Below are positions 1-8,311 of a stretch of DNA of 64,000 bases, piece after piece. Numbering within the stretch: the first letter of the stretch is position 1; the number at the start of each line of letters is the position of its first letter. The notes under the pieces were generated by a model. The model did not search any database. It saw only the letters and a program-made list of their open reading frames with translations, and was not told the DNA's origin. Made by a program: the position numbers and the translations under genes. This DNA comes from JBMNSK01 sp050945155 (GTDB taxonomy: Bacteria > Actinomycetota > Coriobacteriia > Coriobacteriales > Eggerthellaceae): NCBI GenBank assembly GCA_050945155.1, contig JBMNSK010000001.1:22552-86551 (forward strand). The letters are read 5' to 3'.

Positions 1-2247
1 AGAAATAGCAAGCGTGTACTGGTAGTTCTTTGCCTTACCACCCCTGCCAGGAACAATCTTCGTTACACTCGGAGCTCCAGCTGCCTCCTCTTCGGTAAGA
101 GCAAACGGACGAATGGTGGCGTGAGGACACACAAACGAACAGTTATTGCACTGGATGCACTTCTCAGCATCCCAACGAGGAACGCTTACGGCAACGCCGC
201 GCTTCTCATAAGCAGAAGCCCCAAGTTCGAACTGACCATCGGAGTGGTTCTTAAAGGCAGAGACAGGCAGGCGGTCACCATCCATACGGTCAACCGCAAG
301 CATAATATCTTCGACCATGCGTACAACCTGAGGACAACCGCTTAGCTTGGTCTCCTTAGGCTCGTCAACCGCATTTGCCCATGAAGCAGGAACTTCAATC
401 TTTTTGTAGGCAGTAGCACCGGCATCAATAGCACGGTGGTTCATATCAACGACGTCTTGACCCTTCTTGAGGTAGGAATGTGTCGCCGCTTCCTTCATAT
501 ACTGAATGGCATCTTCCTGCGGAAGGATGTTCGCAAGGCTGAAGAAAGCCGATTGAAGAATGGTATTGGTGCGCTTGCCCATACCAATTTCAATGGCGAG
601 GTCAATAGCGTTAATGGTATAAAGCTGGATATTGTTTTCTGCAATATAGCGCTTTGACTCGGCGTTCATATGGCGGTCAAGCTCTTCGAAATCCCACTGG
701 CAATTAATCATAAAAATGCCACCAGGCTTCACATCGTTGACCATTCTGAAGCCCTTCGTGACATAGGAAGGGTTATGACAAGCAACAAAGTCAGCCTTGT
801 TGATGTAGTACGAACTCCTGATAGGATTGTCGCCGAAACGCAGGTGGCTTATGGTTACGCCGCCGGTCTTCTTCGAGTCGTACTGGAAATATGCCTGAAC
901 GTATTTATCGGTGTGGTCGCCGATAATCTTAATGGAGTTCTTGTTGGCACCTACCGTACCATCGCCACCAAGACCCCAGAACTTGCACTCAATAGTTCCC
1001 TCAGCAGCCGTGTTTGGACAATCCTTATCCTCCGGAAGGCTGAGGTGAGTCAAATCGTCAACAATGCCAATTGTGAATTCACGTGCCGACGCATCTTTTG
1101 CAAGCTCGGTAAACACCGCAAAGATTGATGACGGTGGCGTGTCTTTAGAACCAAGGCCGTAGCGACCACCGGTTACGATGAGGTCACTTCTTCCCTGCTC
1201 ATAAAGACCGGTAATGACATCTTGGTAGAGCGGCTCACCTAAGGAACCAGGCTCCTTTGTACGGTCAAGAACCGCAATCTTTTTTACCGTCTGGGGAAGA
1301 ACTTCTAAGAACTTTTCAGTGATGAATGGACGATAGAGGCGGACCTTAATGAGACCGACATGTTCGCCGTGGGCATTCAAGTAGTCAACGACTTCCTCGG
1401 TTACGTCGCAGACAGAACCCATAGCGACAATTACGCGGTCAGCTTGGGGGTCACCGTAGTAGTTGAAAAGCTTGTAATCGGTGCCGAGTTTTTCATTAAT
1501 CTTATCCATGTATTCTTCAACAACAGCAGGAAGGTCGAGGTACTGCTGGTTGCATGCTTCTCTGTTCTGGAAGAAGATGTCGCCATTTTCATGGGACCCA
1601 CGCATGGCTGGATGTTCCGGGTTCAGCGCATGAGCACGGAAACGCTTAACGGCGTCCATATCGCACATTTCAGCCAAATCGTCATAGTCCCAAACGGCAA
1701 CTTTTTGCACCTCATGGGAAGTACGGAAGCCGTCGAAGAAGTTTAAGAATGGAACCCCGCCCTTAATAGCCGAAAGATGGGCAACAGCGGTTAGATCCAT
1801 AACTTCTTGCACGTTGCCCTCGGCAAGCATGGCAAAGCCAGTCTGTCGGCAGGACATAACGTCTGAGTGGTCACCGAAAATATTAAGAGCATGCGACGCC
1901 ACGGTACGAGCGCTGACGTCAAAAACCGCAGGGAGTTTCTCCGCAGCGATTTTATACATGTTTGGAATCATGAGGAGTAAACCCTGAGATGCGGTAAAGG
2001 TAGTGGTGAGTGCACCTGCTACAAGAGAACCGTGTACCGTACCGGCAGCTCCACCCTCTGACTCCATTTCGACTACCTTGACGGTGCTGTCGAAGATATT
2101 TTTGCGGCCCTGTGCAGACCACTGGTCTACCAAATCAGCCATTGGAGATGACGGCGTAATTGGATAAATGCCTGCCACCTCAGTAAACGCATAAGAAACA
2201 TAGGCAGCAGCAGTGTTGCCGTCCATGGATTTAAATGATCTCGTCAT
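1..2247 (-). CDS. nifJ: Pyruvate:ferredoxin (flavodoxin) oxidoreductase, N-terminal 749 residues; cut by the window edge
   Basis: Oxidatively decarboxylates pyruvate with CoA to acetyl-CoA, CO2 and reduced ferredoxin, the central pyruvate step of anaerobes; cytosolic. Read on the minus strand, the frame is open from an ATG at 2247 to base 1. The protein starts MTRSFKSMDGNTAAA, followed by the family motif YPITPSSPMADL (pyruvate-binding domain I). Later come the transketolase-like domain II, the gamma domain around WGLGGDGTVGANKNS, and the EKR motif (ASAYEKRGVAV), which runs into the first ferredoxin-cluster Cys motif (CIQCNNSFVCPH). The C-terminal third, with the second cluster and the thiamine diphosphate domain, lies outside the window. 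All domains are in one chain, as in NifJ-type enzymes of about 1,180 residues. Family assignment is very secure. Confidence 0.96.
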   Translation of the reverse strand, partial: MTRSFKSMDGNTAAAYVSYAFTEVAGIYPITPSSPMADLVDQWSAQGRKNIFDSTVKVVEMESEGGAAGTVHGSLVAGALTTTFTASQGLLLMIPNMYKIAAEKLPAVFDVSARTVASHALNIFGDHSDVMSCRQTGFAMLAEGNVQEVMDLTAVAHLSAIKGGVPFLNFFDGFRTSHEVQKVAVWDYDDLAEMCDMDAVKRFRAHALNPEHPAMRGSHENGDIFFQNREACNQQYLDLPAVVEEYMDKINEKLGTDYKLFNYYGDPQADRVIVAMGSVCDVTEEVVDYLNAHGEHVGLIKVRLYRPFITEKFLEVLPQTVKKIAVLDRTKEPGSLGEPLYQDVITGLYEQGRSDLIVTGGRYGLGSKDTPPSSIFAVFTELAKDASAREFTIGIVDDLTHLSLPEDKDCPNTAAEGTIECKFWGLGGDGTVGANKNSIKIIGDHTDKYVQAYFQYDSKKTGGVTISHLRFGDNPIRSSYYINKADFVACHNPSYVTKGFRMVNDVKPGGIFMINCQWDFEELDRHMNAESKRYIAENNIQLYTINAIDLAIEIGMGKRTNTILQSAFFSLANILPQEDAIQYMKEAATHSYLKKGQDVVDMNHRAIDAGATAYKKIEVPASWANAVDEPKETKLSGCPQVVRMVEDIMLAVDRMDGDRLPVSAFKNHSDGQFELGASAYEKRGVAVSVPRWDAEKCIQCNNCSFVCPHATIRPFALTEEEAAGAPSVTKIVPGRGGKAKNYQYTLAIS

Positions 2248-2350
2248 AAGCACTCTTCCCCTCATGCTCTCAAACGATTTATGCGGGAGACGAATGGAAC
2301 CAAAGAAAACTTATTAAAATGTCCCGAAAAACTCTCCCTCTCCTGCTTTG

Positions 2351-2380
2351 AGTATAGTGTCTTAAGAAATAGGCCTTGAA
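2351..2380 (-). promoter_or_regulatory. Candidate promoter for nifJ
   Basis: On the minus strand a TATACT hexamer (2351-2356) lies 18 bases after TTCAAG (2375-2380), about 100 bases upstream of the nifJ start. Only the -10 box is close to consensus. The rest of 2248-2494 shows no gene and no convincing terminator. Inferred from sequence only. Confidence 0.3.
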
Positions 2381-2494
2381 CCCTCACATCATGCAAGGCG
2401 CAGTATTTCGGTCAGCGGAAATGGGCCTTCCGATAACAGGAAGAAAGCCACCGCTCACTCATAAAGACCAGATAAAAATAATGATTTCTTTGAA

Positions 2495-3763
2495 TTAAGC
2501 GTCGGTTGATGCACGAAGTTTTTCAAGGATTGCAATCTCACGGCGCCTCTGTGCTGCCACAAATGAACTTGCGGCAAAAGCCCGTTTCGAGAGCAAATGG
2601 CGAGCAATACCTTTGTTGATGCGCGCATCACAAAGTTGCCCTAAAAGTTCCTGGTTGTCCTTGGCACGATGCCCATAGTCATGTTCTACGTCGTTGAACA
2701 TTCCTTTGAATTCGCGGGCAATATAGCGAAGCATCTTCGAACGTTTCCGGACCGCATGGGTAGCTTGAGCATCTTTAAAATCGCACGTATCAAATGCCTC
2801 TTCATAGCGGGCCCACAATTTCTCATAACGCTTTTGCAGACAAGCAGAAGCAAAGCCCTCTGACTCAATGGAATCACGCCAATGGATATGCTTTGTTGCC
2901 TCCACGAGGTTATTAATTTCTTCCTGTGTTCTCTTCTGTCTAAAACACTTCATAAACCGCTGCCGTTCAGATGCAGCGGCTTTTTGAGCAGCAAGCACAA
3001 GGTCTGGCTCATCGTTTCGATGAACTCCATGCGAAACGGTTTCTAAAAAGACATCAAACTCCCTTAGGCTTGAAGTCTCACGCTGTAGGGCACCGAGCGC
3101 ATCGCGCAGACGTTTGTTTTCCTTGCGCTTTTCATAGGGTCCCACGAAAGCAAGCAAGGATCGAAGTACGCGCAAAGATATACGGTATTGATGCAATGCT
3201 TCAGCGTCATCGGGATTTGCAAGTACGTCGCGCCGGGTATCGTCAATGCGCTTGCCCGCCTGAGCAAGTACCTTTTCCATGTGAACAAGGCTTTTCCAAA
3301 GATGGTGGTTTGGGCCCTGAACAAACCACTGCAGCTCGCAAATTCCATCATCGGTAAAAGAAAATGCCGCAGCAGCTGCCTTCTCAAATACCTGTGTGCA
3401 CCCACTGAGACGACAGAACAGCTCTTCCATAAACGGGTTATGACCGACAGCAACAACGGTACCTGACTCGTCTTTTAAGAGGCGCAAAAAAGAATCAATG
3501 TCGCCACTATAAAGACTTGGATGCTTCTCAATATCTTTCAAGCCAAGAGCGGCCGCCACAATCTCTGCGGTCTGCATAGCACGCACAGCGGGGCTCGACC
3601 AAATGCTTAGATTCTTCGTATGAGGGACAAGTTTCATTACACGGGGCATGACCGCTGCACAAGAACGTTTGCCACTCTCGGTAAGGCGACGGTCACTATC
3701 TTGTAGGGTTTCTGACCGTGCTTCAGTTTTAGCATGGCGAATAAGTATGAGGGTATCGACCAT
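2495..3763 (-). CDS. SixA-type histidine phosphatase fused to a CHAD domain
   Basis: Two-domain protein of about 422 residues. Residues 1-150 form a histidine phosphatase of the SixA branch: the RHAK catalytic motif (Arg9, His10), Arg61 in SSPAVRAMQTAEI and His108 in VAVGHNPF. Residues 165-420 form a CHAD domain with its two conserved His/Arg helices (LHQYRISLRVLRSL near 190 and THAVRKRSKMLRYIA further on). CHAD domains are helical and bind polyphosphate; SixA enzymes dephosphorylate phosphohistidine on HPt or PTS proteins. I chose the ATG at 3763, 12 bases inside the longest frame, because a GGTGG ribosome binding site sits 8 bases before it. The gene lies 62 bases downstream of the nitrilase gene and may share its transcript. 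The substrate is unknown. Confidence 0.85.
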   Translation of the reverse strand: MVDTLILIRHAKTEARSETLQDSDRRLTESGKRSCAAVMPRVMKLVPHTKNLSIWSSPAVRAMQTAEIVAAALGLKDIEKHPSLYSGDIDSFLRLLKDESGTVVAVGHNPFMEELFCRLSGCTQVFEKAAAAAFSFTDDGICELQWFVQGPNHHLWKSLVHMEKVLAQAGKRIDDTRRDVLANPDDAEALHQYRISLRVLRSLLAFVGPYEKRKENKRLRDALGALQRETSSLREFDVFLETVSHGVHRNDEPDLVLAAQKAAASERQRFMKCFRQKRTQEEINNLVEATKHIHWRDSIESEGFASACLQKRYEKLWARYEEAFDTCDFKDAQATHAVRKRSKMLRYIAREFKGMFNDVEHDYGHRAKDNQELLGQLCDARINKGIARHLLSKRAFAASSFVAAQRRREIAILEKLRASTDA

Positions 3764-3825
3764 GAGTTCACCCACCTAAGAAGAAGACGTCGTGCCTATG
3801 ATAACGCGCCAAGTCATGACCGCTC

Positions 3826-4614
3826 TTAGTACAAATCTATTCTCCGGTGATTAAACACGGGGATTTTCGCACGGGCTTCCTTTACCACATCAAAATCAAT
3901 TTCTGCACAAATAAGGTCATTTCCCATGGTTCCTCGTGCAAGAATGCGGCCGAACGGATCAATGACAAGGCTTGAGCCAACATAATTTGAATCCGCGCGA
4001 CTCACGCCCGCAACGAAAATCTCGTTTTCTATAGCCCGAGCACGCAGCAGAGTTTCCCACTGCTCGCGCTTATGGGGGCCTGCGACCCAGGCAGATGGGT
4101 AAATGAGCAGTTCACAGCCCTCAAGAGCTGCCTTGCGCGCAAACTCTGGGAAACGCAGGTCATAACAAATTCCCAAACCAATCTTTCCAAAAGGCGTTGT
4201 AATAGGGTGCGAGAGCTTATCGCCTGGAGTCATCTTGGCCGACTCATGGTAGTGTCCCGCATCAAAGAGGTGAATCTTGCGATACACACCAATCTGTGTT
4301 CCTGAATCGTCGGTCATAACTGTCGTATTGTACGGCTTGTCCCCTGCTGCATTCTTTTCATTTACGCAGTACACAAGATAGAATCCGAATTCCTTTGCCA
4401 GACTATCCATAGCTGAGGCATACGGACCATCAAGACTTTCTGCCGCCGCAAGAAATTCCTCGACATTCAATTCATACGGGTTCATAAAGGCCTCGTGGAA
4501 CACGAGGATGTCGACACCTTCCTTCTTAGCCTGGTCAGCAAAGTGCCGAGCGCAGGCAAGCATGTCACCGTCTTCCGGACGTCTGGTTTGAGCAAGGCCA
4601 ATCTTGAATGTCAT
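3826..4614 (-). CDS. Carbon-nitrogen hydrolase (nitrilase superfamily, Nit2/omega-amidase-like)
   Basis: Hydrolyses a C-N bond in an amide, probably a small omega-amide or deaminated amino acid amide; cytosolic. All three catalytic residues of the superfamily are visible: Glu41 (VFHEAFM), Lys113 (YRKIHLFDAG) and Cys150 (GICYDLRFPEF). At 262 residues it has the usual single-domain length. An AAGGAG ribosome binding site precedes the ATG. It lies 24 bases downstream of icd, so the two are very likely co-transcribed, which fits a role near 2-oxoglutarate metabolism (omega-amidase makes 2-oxoglutarate from 2-oxoglutaramate). The exact substrate is an inference; deaminated glutathione amidase (Nit1) is an alternative. 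Confidence 0.88.
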   Translation of the reverse strand: MTFKIGLAQTRRPEDGDMLACARHFADQAKKEGVDILVFHEAFMNPYELNVEEFLAAAESLDGPYASAMDSLAKEFGFYLVYCVNEKNAAGDKPYNTTVMTDDSGTQIGVYRKIHLFDAGHYHESAKMTPGDKLSHPITTPFGKIGLGICYDLRFPEFARKAALEGCELLIYPSAWVAGPHKREQWETLLRARAIENEIFVAGVSRADSNYVGSSLVIDPFGRILARGTMGNDLICAEIDFDVVKEARAKIPVFNHRRIDLY

Positions 4615-4638
4615 GAGGTACTCCTTGCAACGTAAATA

Positions 4639-5841
4639 TTACTGCGTCAATCGAGAAGCAATAGCGTCAATAAACTCTTCCGTAGAAAGCTTTTGTGGGT
4701 TTTGCAATGACGTAATACGTACTAGGTCGCCAGTCATCTGTCCGTTTTCAATGGTTTTAATGGTTGCATCTTCAAGACGGTCCGCAAAAGACTGCAAATC
4801 ACTGAGACCGTCAAGCTCACCGCGCTTCCTTAAAGCGCCCGTCCAAGCAAAAATCGTTGCAACCGAATTCGTTGAAGTTTCTTCACCTTTAAGATACTTG
4901 TAATAGTGGCGCTGGACCGTACCGTGAGCCGCTTCATACTCGTAGTACCCATGAGGAGAAACTAAAACCGAGGTCATCATGGCCAAAGATCCAAATGCGG
5001 ACGATACCATGTCACTCATAACGTCGCCGTCATAGTTTTTGCATGCCCAGATAAATCCACCTTCAGACTTCATAACACGCGCAACCGCATCATCAATGAG
5101 AGTGTAAAAATATCTGATGCCTGCTTTTTCGAAACGCTTCTTATACTCAGCATCGAAAATTTCTTGAAAGATATCCTTGAATCGGTGGTCGTAGGTTTTT
5201 GAAATAGTGTCTTTCGTTGCAAACCATAGGTCTTGCGAGGTTTCAAGCGCATAGGTAAAGCAGGTATGAGCAAAGCTTTCAATAGAACTATCGAGGTTAT
5301 GCATACCTTGCACCACACCAGGACCAGAAAAATCGTGTACAAGGATGCGGTTTTCGGGTCCATCAACCGGCGTGTATACAAGCTCTACGATGCCGGGTCC
5401 ATCTACCCGCATCTCAGCGTCTTTATACACATCGCCGTACGCATGACGAGCAAGCGTAATAGGTTTCGTCCAGTTCCGCACACAGGGTTCGATTCCCTTG
5501 ACCACAATAGGAGCACGAAAAACCGTACCGTCCAACATGGCACGAATAGTACCGTTAGGGCTCTTCCACATCTTTTTTAACCCATATTCCTCAACGCGAG
5601 CCGCATTGGGGGTGATGGTTGCGCACTTTACGGCTACACCCAAACGCTTCGTAGCATTTGCAGCTTCCACCGTGATCTGGTCATTGCTCTCATCTCTACT
5701 TTTCAGACCCAAATCGAAGTACTCGGTCTTAAGGTCAACGAACGGGCAAATAAGTTTATCTTTAATAAGTTGCCAGATGACGCGCGTCATCTCATCGCCG
5801 TCCATTTCCACCAGCGGAGTTTTCATAGCAATTTTCGTCAT
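4639..5841 (-). CDS. icd: NADP-dependent isocitrate dehydrogenase, type II (eukaryote-like homodimer)
   Basis: Converts isocitrate to 2-oxoglutarate and CO2 with NADP. The 400-residue protein shows the type II family motifs: EMDGDEMTR near residue 12, SPNGTIRAMLDGTVFR (substrate-binding Ser and Arg), the DDAVARVMKSEGGFIWACKNYDGD metal and substrate region written here as its key blocks DDAVARV and KNYDGD, and AHGTVQRHYY. The Arg-His pair in the last motif contacts the NADP phosphate in the mammalian and yeast enzymes, so NADP use is likely. It differs from the E. coli type I enzyme. An AGGAAGG ribosome binding site lies 6 bases before the ATG. It heads a probable operon with the nitrilase and SixA-CHAD genes. 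Confidence 0.94.
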   Translation of the reverse strand: MTKIAMKTPLVEMDGDEMTRVIWQLIKDKLICPFVDLKTEYFDLGLKSRDESNDQITVEAANATKRLGVAVKCATITPNAARVEEYGLKKMWKSPNGTIRAMLDGTVFRAPIVVKGIEPCVRNWTKPITLARHAYGDVYKDAEMRVDGPGIVELVYTPVDGPENRILVHDFSGPGVVQGMHNLDSSIESFAHTCFTYALETSQDLWFATKDTISKTYDHRFKDIFQEIFDAEYKKRFEKAGIRYFYTLIDDAVARVMKSEGGFIWACKNYDGDVMSDMVSSAFGSLAMMTSVLVSPHGYYEYEAAHGTVQRHYYKYLKGEETSTNSVATIFAWTGALRKRGELDGLSDLQSFADRLEDATIKTIENGQMTGDLVRITSLQNPQKLSTEEFIDAIASRLTQ

Positions 5842-5902
5842 GAAGGGCCTTCCTTGGTCACGTAAACAGTCTTTAATCCATGCTTTAGTCTAGCTTGAGT
5901 CG

Positions 5903-5936
5903 AGAAAAAATAAAATGCAGGTCGGTCAACCTACTT
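5903..5936 (-). terminator. Intrinsic terminator of the LysR gene
   Basis: On the minus strand GTAGGT and ACCTGC can pair around a six-base loop (TGACCG), followed by ATTTTATTTTTT. The stem begins at the stop codon of the LysR gene and isolates icd from it. Confidence 0.6.
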
Positions 5937-6824
5937 GTAGGTGCGCTCGGCAATCTCTTCAGCATTTTCTTTACAGTACGGCAAGAGAAAATCCACGAGA
6001 TCATTTGCTTCCTTACGCGGGGTATTCGGTACCCCAACACCGACCGTGCGCACCGTTCTGGGACGCAGGGCAACAACATGGGTGTTTTCCGGCAAGCCAG
6101 ACAAACACATACGCGGCATGATGGTCGTGCCAAACCCTTTTGAAACCATAGTAAGAAGCGTCTGGTTATCGTCGCAGTGCACAATGTCGGCGTGAGGAAG
6201 CAGAGCATCCATGCGACGACCCCAAACATCAAAGGGGGCAAGGATAAGCGGACGCTTCACGAGATCCTCGATGGTTACGTACTCAAGACCTTCCTTATAG
6301 TCCTTATCTTCAAGCACCGCGCAGTAGACATCGTCCATAAGCGCATACCACCGAAAACCACGCAGACGTTCGGCATCGCCTAAGGCAACATCGACCTCTC
6401 CCCGCAAAAGCCAGTTCGACAAGATGTCACTACCGATACGAATGTCGAATGCAAGGTTTTTATGCTGCTTGCGAAACTCAAGAAGCGCTTCGGGAAGCCA
6501 GGTATCAGCAATGCTCGCAAAAGACCCGATACGAAGTGGCGCCGGAGTTCCCTCTGAAACTGCATGTGCCTGCTCTGAAGCTCTGCGCGACAACCGAGAT
6601 AGTGCGTTGCTTGCCTCGATGATAGTTGGCAAAAGATCTTCCCCGGCATCCGTTAGTTTTACTCCCGCATGACTGCGGTCCAAAACCTTACAGCCTAGCT
6701 CTGCTTCAAAGCTATTCATCATCTGCGTAACTGCAGACTGTGTACAGTTGGATATCTGCGATGCTTTGCTGAAACTTCCGGTTTGCACAACCGCTAGAAA
6801 AACTTCGAGTTTTCGGTCGTCCAT
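5931..6824 (-). CDS. LysR-family transcriptional regulator
   Basis: 297 residues with an N-terminal winged helix-turn-helix (MDDRKLEVFLAVVQTGSFSK, then NCTQSAVTQMMNSFEAELG) and a C-terminal periplasmic-binding-like effector domain from about residue 90. Strong GGAGG ribosome binding site 6 bases before the ATG. It is transcribed divergently from the EamA exporter at 6943, the classical arrangement for a LysR protein controlling a transporter, and an inverted repeat lies between them. The effector is unknown; an amino acid or a metabolite exported by the neighbour is likely. Confidence 0.93.
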   Translation of the reverse strand: MDDRKLEVFLAVVQTGSFSKASQISNCTQSAVTQMMNSFEAELGCKVLDRSHAGVKLTDAGEDLLPTIIEASNALSRLSRRASEQAHAVSEGTPAPLRIGSFASIADTWLPEALLEFRKQHKNLAFDIRIGSDILSNWLLRGEVDVALGDAERLRGFRWYALMDDVYCAVLEDKDYKEGLEYVTIEDLVKRPLILAPFDVWGRRMDALLPHADIVHCDDNQTLLTMVSKGFGTTIMPRMCLSGLPENTHVVALRPRTVRTVGVGVPNTPRKEANDLVDFLLPYCKENAEEIAERTYK

Positions 6825-6853
6825 GATAGACCTCCGGATTATTAGTTTTCCTT

Positions 6854-6868
6854 ATATGCCTATCATAT
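6854..6868. promoter_or_regulatory. Candidate LysR operator between the divergent genes
   Basis: ATATG-N5-CATAT inverted repeat with the T-N11-A spacing typical of LysR sites, 29 bases upstream of the LysR start and about 75 bases upstream of the exporter start. Autoregulation plus control of the exporter is inferred. Confidence 0.4.
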
Positions 6869-6942
6869 ATCAAATCTTCCCTGTTAAGAATAAAAGATGC
6901 ACACTCCCCTATGGAAGGAAAATGCCGTATGAAAGGTTTGAG

Positions 6943-7905
6943 ATGACGCAGGATCAAAAAGGATATCTCCTTGTTTTCTTGGGAGCTGCAATTTGGGGGC
7001 TCATCGGCCCATTCATCGTCTTAATGCAGGATGCAGGCAGTACTGCTGAGCTGACTGGGTTCTTGCGCATTGGATTCGCATTTCTTATTACGGTTCCCAT
7101 CGCCATCAAGAAATACGGTATCTCTTCTTTCAAAATAAACTTCAGAACCTTCATCTCGTGCCTCGTTATGGGCATCCTTTGCTTTGGTGCCTATAACATC
7201 GCGTACGGTTATGCGGTCGACTACCTTGGTGTCGCCGGTTCCTCCGTACTCTTGCGCGTCTCTCCCATTTTTGGCTTTATTACGGCTATGATTTTCTTCC
7301 ACGAAGGCGCAACAAAGCTGAAGGTCTTCGCCATTTTAGTAGACATCTTCGGATGCGCGTTGGTTGTCACCAATGGTGATTTCACCGTGCTACAGGGTAA
7401 TGCAATGGGCATTATCATAGGCACCCTGGCTGCATTCTTCTATTCACTCTGTGCAGCAGCAGGACGGATTGCTGGAGATGATACCAACGCATACGTTATC
7501 AGCGCCTACAGCTATCTTATCGGAGCAATTTTCCTTGCTGTAGCGCTCCAACCTTGGGCAACGCCTATTACCGTAAATGCTCAGATTGTAGGCATCGGCT
7601 TTATATATGCACTTGTTGCAACTGTTACGCCCTATATTCTCTACCTGAAAGGCATACAGCTTATTTCCGAAAACAGCAAAGTTCTTGTTTTCGCATCAGT
7701 CGAAAGCATTGTTGCGGCCATCTTGGGCGTTGCCCTCTACCATGAAAGCCTTGGCGTAATCAGCGTTCTTGGCATCGTGCTCGTCATGGCTTCCATTGGG
7801 CTTATGAGCGTAGACCCAGCGGAGCTCCGCGAGAAACTAGGGTTTAATTTACTCGGTCAGCGAAAGCTTGCCCCTGTTCAAAGTACTAGAGGTCAGAACC
7901 GTTGA
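6943..7905 (+). CDS. EamA/DMT-family membrane exporter
   Basis: Predicted ten-helix inner-membrane transporter of the drug/metabolite superfamily; the protein is two tandem EamA repeats of about 140 residues (GAAIWGLIGPFIVL at the start of the first, GTLAAFFYSLCAAAG at the second). The longest reading frame begins far upstream inside the LysR gene. I chose the ATG at 6943 because GAAAGG lies 6 bases before it and translation then starts just before the first helix; an ATG at 6922 is the alternative. The resulting 320 residues match the family. Its last 20 bases overlap the convergent ACT gene. It probably exports an amino acid or related metabolite; the substrate is not visible. Confidence 0.9.
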   Translation: MTQDQKGYLLVFLGAAIWGLIGPFIVLMQDAGSTAELTGFLRIGFAFLITVPIAIKKYGISSFKINFRTFISCLVMGILCFGAYNIAYGYAVDYLGVAGSSVLLRVSPIFGFITAMIFFHEGATKLKVFAILVDIFGCALVVTNGDFTVLQGNAMGIIIGTLAAFFYSLCAAAGRIAGDDTNAYVISAYSYLIGAIFLAVALQPWATPITVNAQIVGIGFIYALVATVTPYILYLKGIQLISENSKVLVFASVESIVAAILGVALYHESLGVISVLGIVLVMASIGLMSVDPAELREKLGFNLLGQRKLAPVQSTRGQNR

Positions 7906-8311
7906 GCATCTTAAAGCCCGCTTTTTCAAGAGCGAACTGTGCCTCAGCGGCTTGAGCATCACCGTGAATCTTTACGATGTCGACCGCCTTCTCAGGCGAG
8001 GTGCTAAAGCAGTAACCGTACTCCACGTTCAACCCAAGCTCGTCGAGTATTTCAAGAAGTTCTGCCAAACCACCGGGACGATTCGGTACCTCGATAGCAG
8101 ATACTTTCGTAATCGTTGCTCTAAAATTGCCCTTGTCCAGTGCCGCAAGCGCTTGGTCAGGACGGTCACAGATGATACGAACTACGCCATAGTCAGACGT
8201 ATCGGCAATCGTTAAGGCATACATGTCAATGCCAGCGTCAGCTACGCAGCGACAGAGGGCGGCAAGACGACCTTCGCTATTCTCAAGAAAAACGGTTATC
8301 TGATCAATCAT
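7886..8311 (-). CDS. Tandem ACT-domain protein
   Basis: 141 residues made of two ACT domains (1-68, beginning IDQITVFLENSEGRLAAL, and 69-141, beginning SAIEVPNRPGGLAELLEIL). ACT domains bind amino acids and regulate metabolic enzymes. There is no catalytic domain. The start codon overlaps the stop of the upstream phenylacetate-CoA ligase by four bases, so the two are translationally coupled; this pair recurs in anaerobes and archaea that degrade aromatic amino acids. It may sense an aromatic amino acid and modulate the ligase. Confidence 0.87.
   Translation of the reverse strand: MIDQITVFLENSEGRLAALCRCVADAGIDMYALTIADTSDYGVVRIICDRPDQALAALDKGNFRATITKVSAIEVPNRPGGLAELLEILDELGLNVEYGYCFSTSPEKAVDIVKIHGDAQAAEAQFALEKAGFKMLNGSDL

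Noticed and set aside
121..1746. Plus-strand open frames at the left edge
   Set aside because: They lie opposite nifJ, which has clear family motifs throughout its frame on the minus strand.
2400..2494. GGCCTTCC/GGAAGAAAGCC hairpin after the SixA-CHAD gene
   Set aside because: The stem is imperfect and no T-tract follows on the minus strand.
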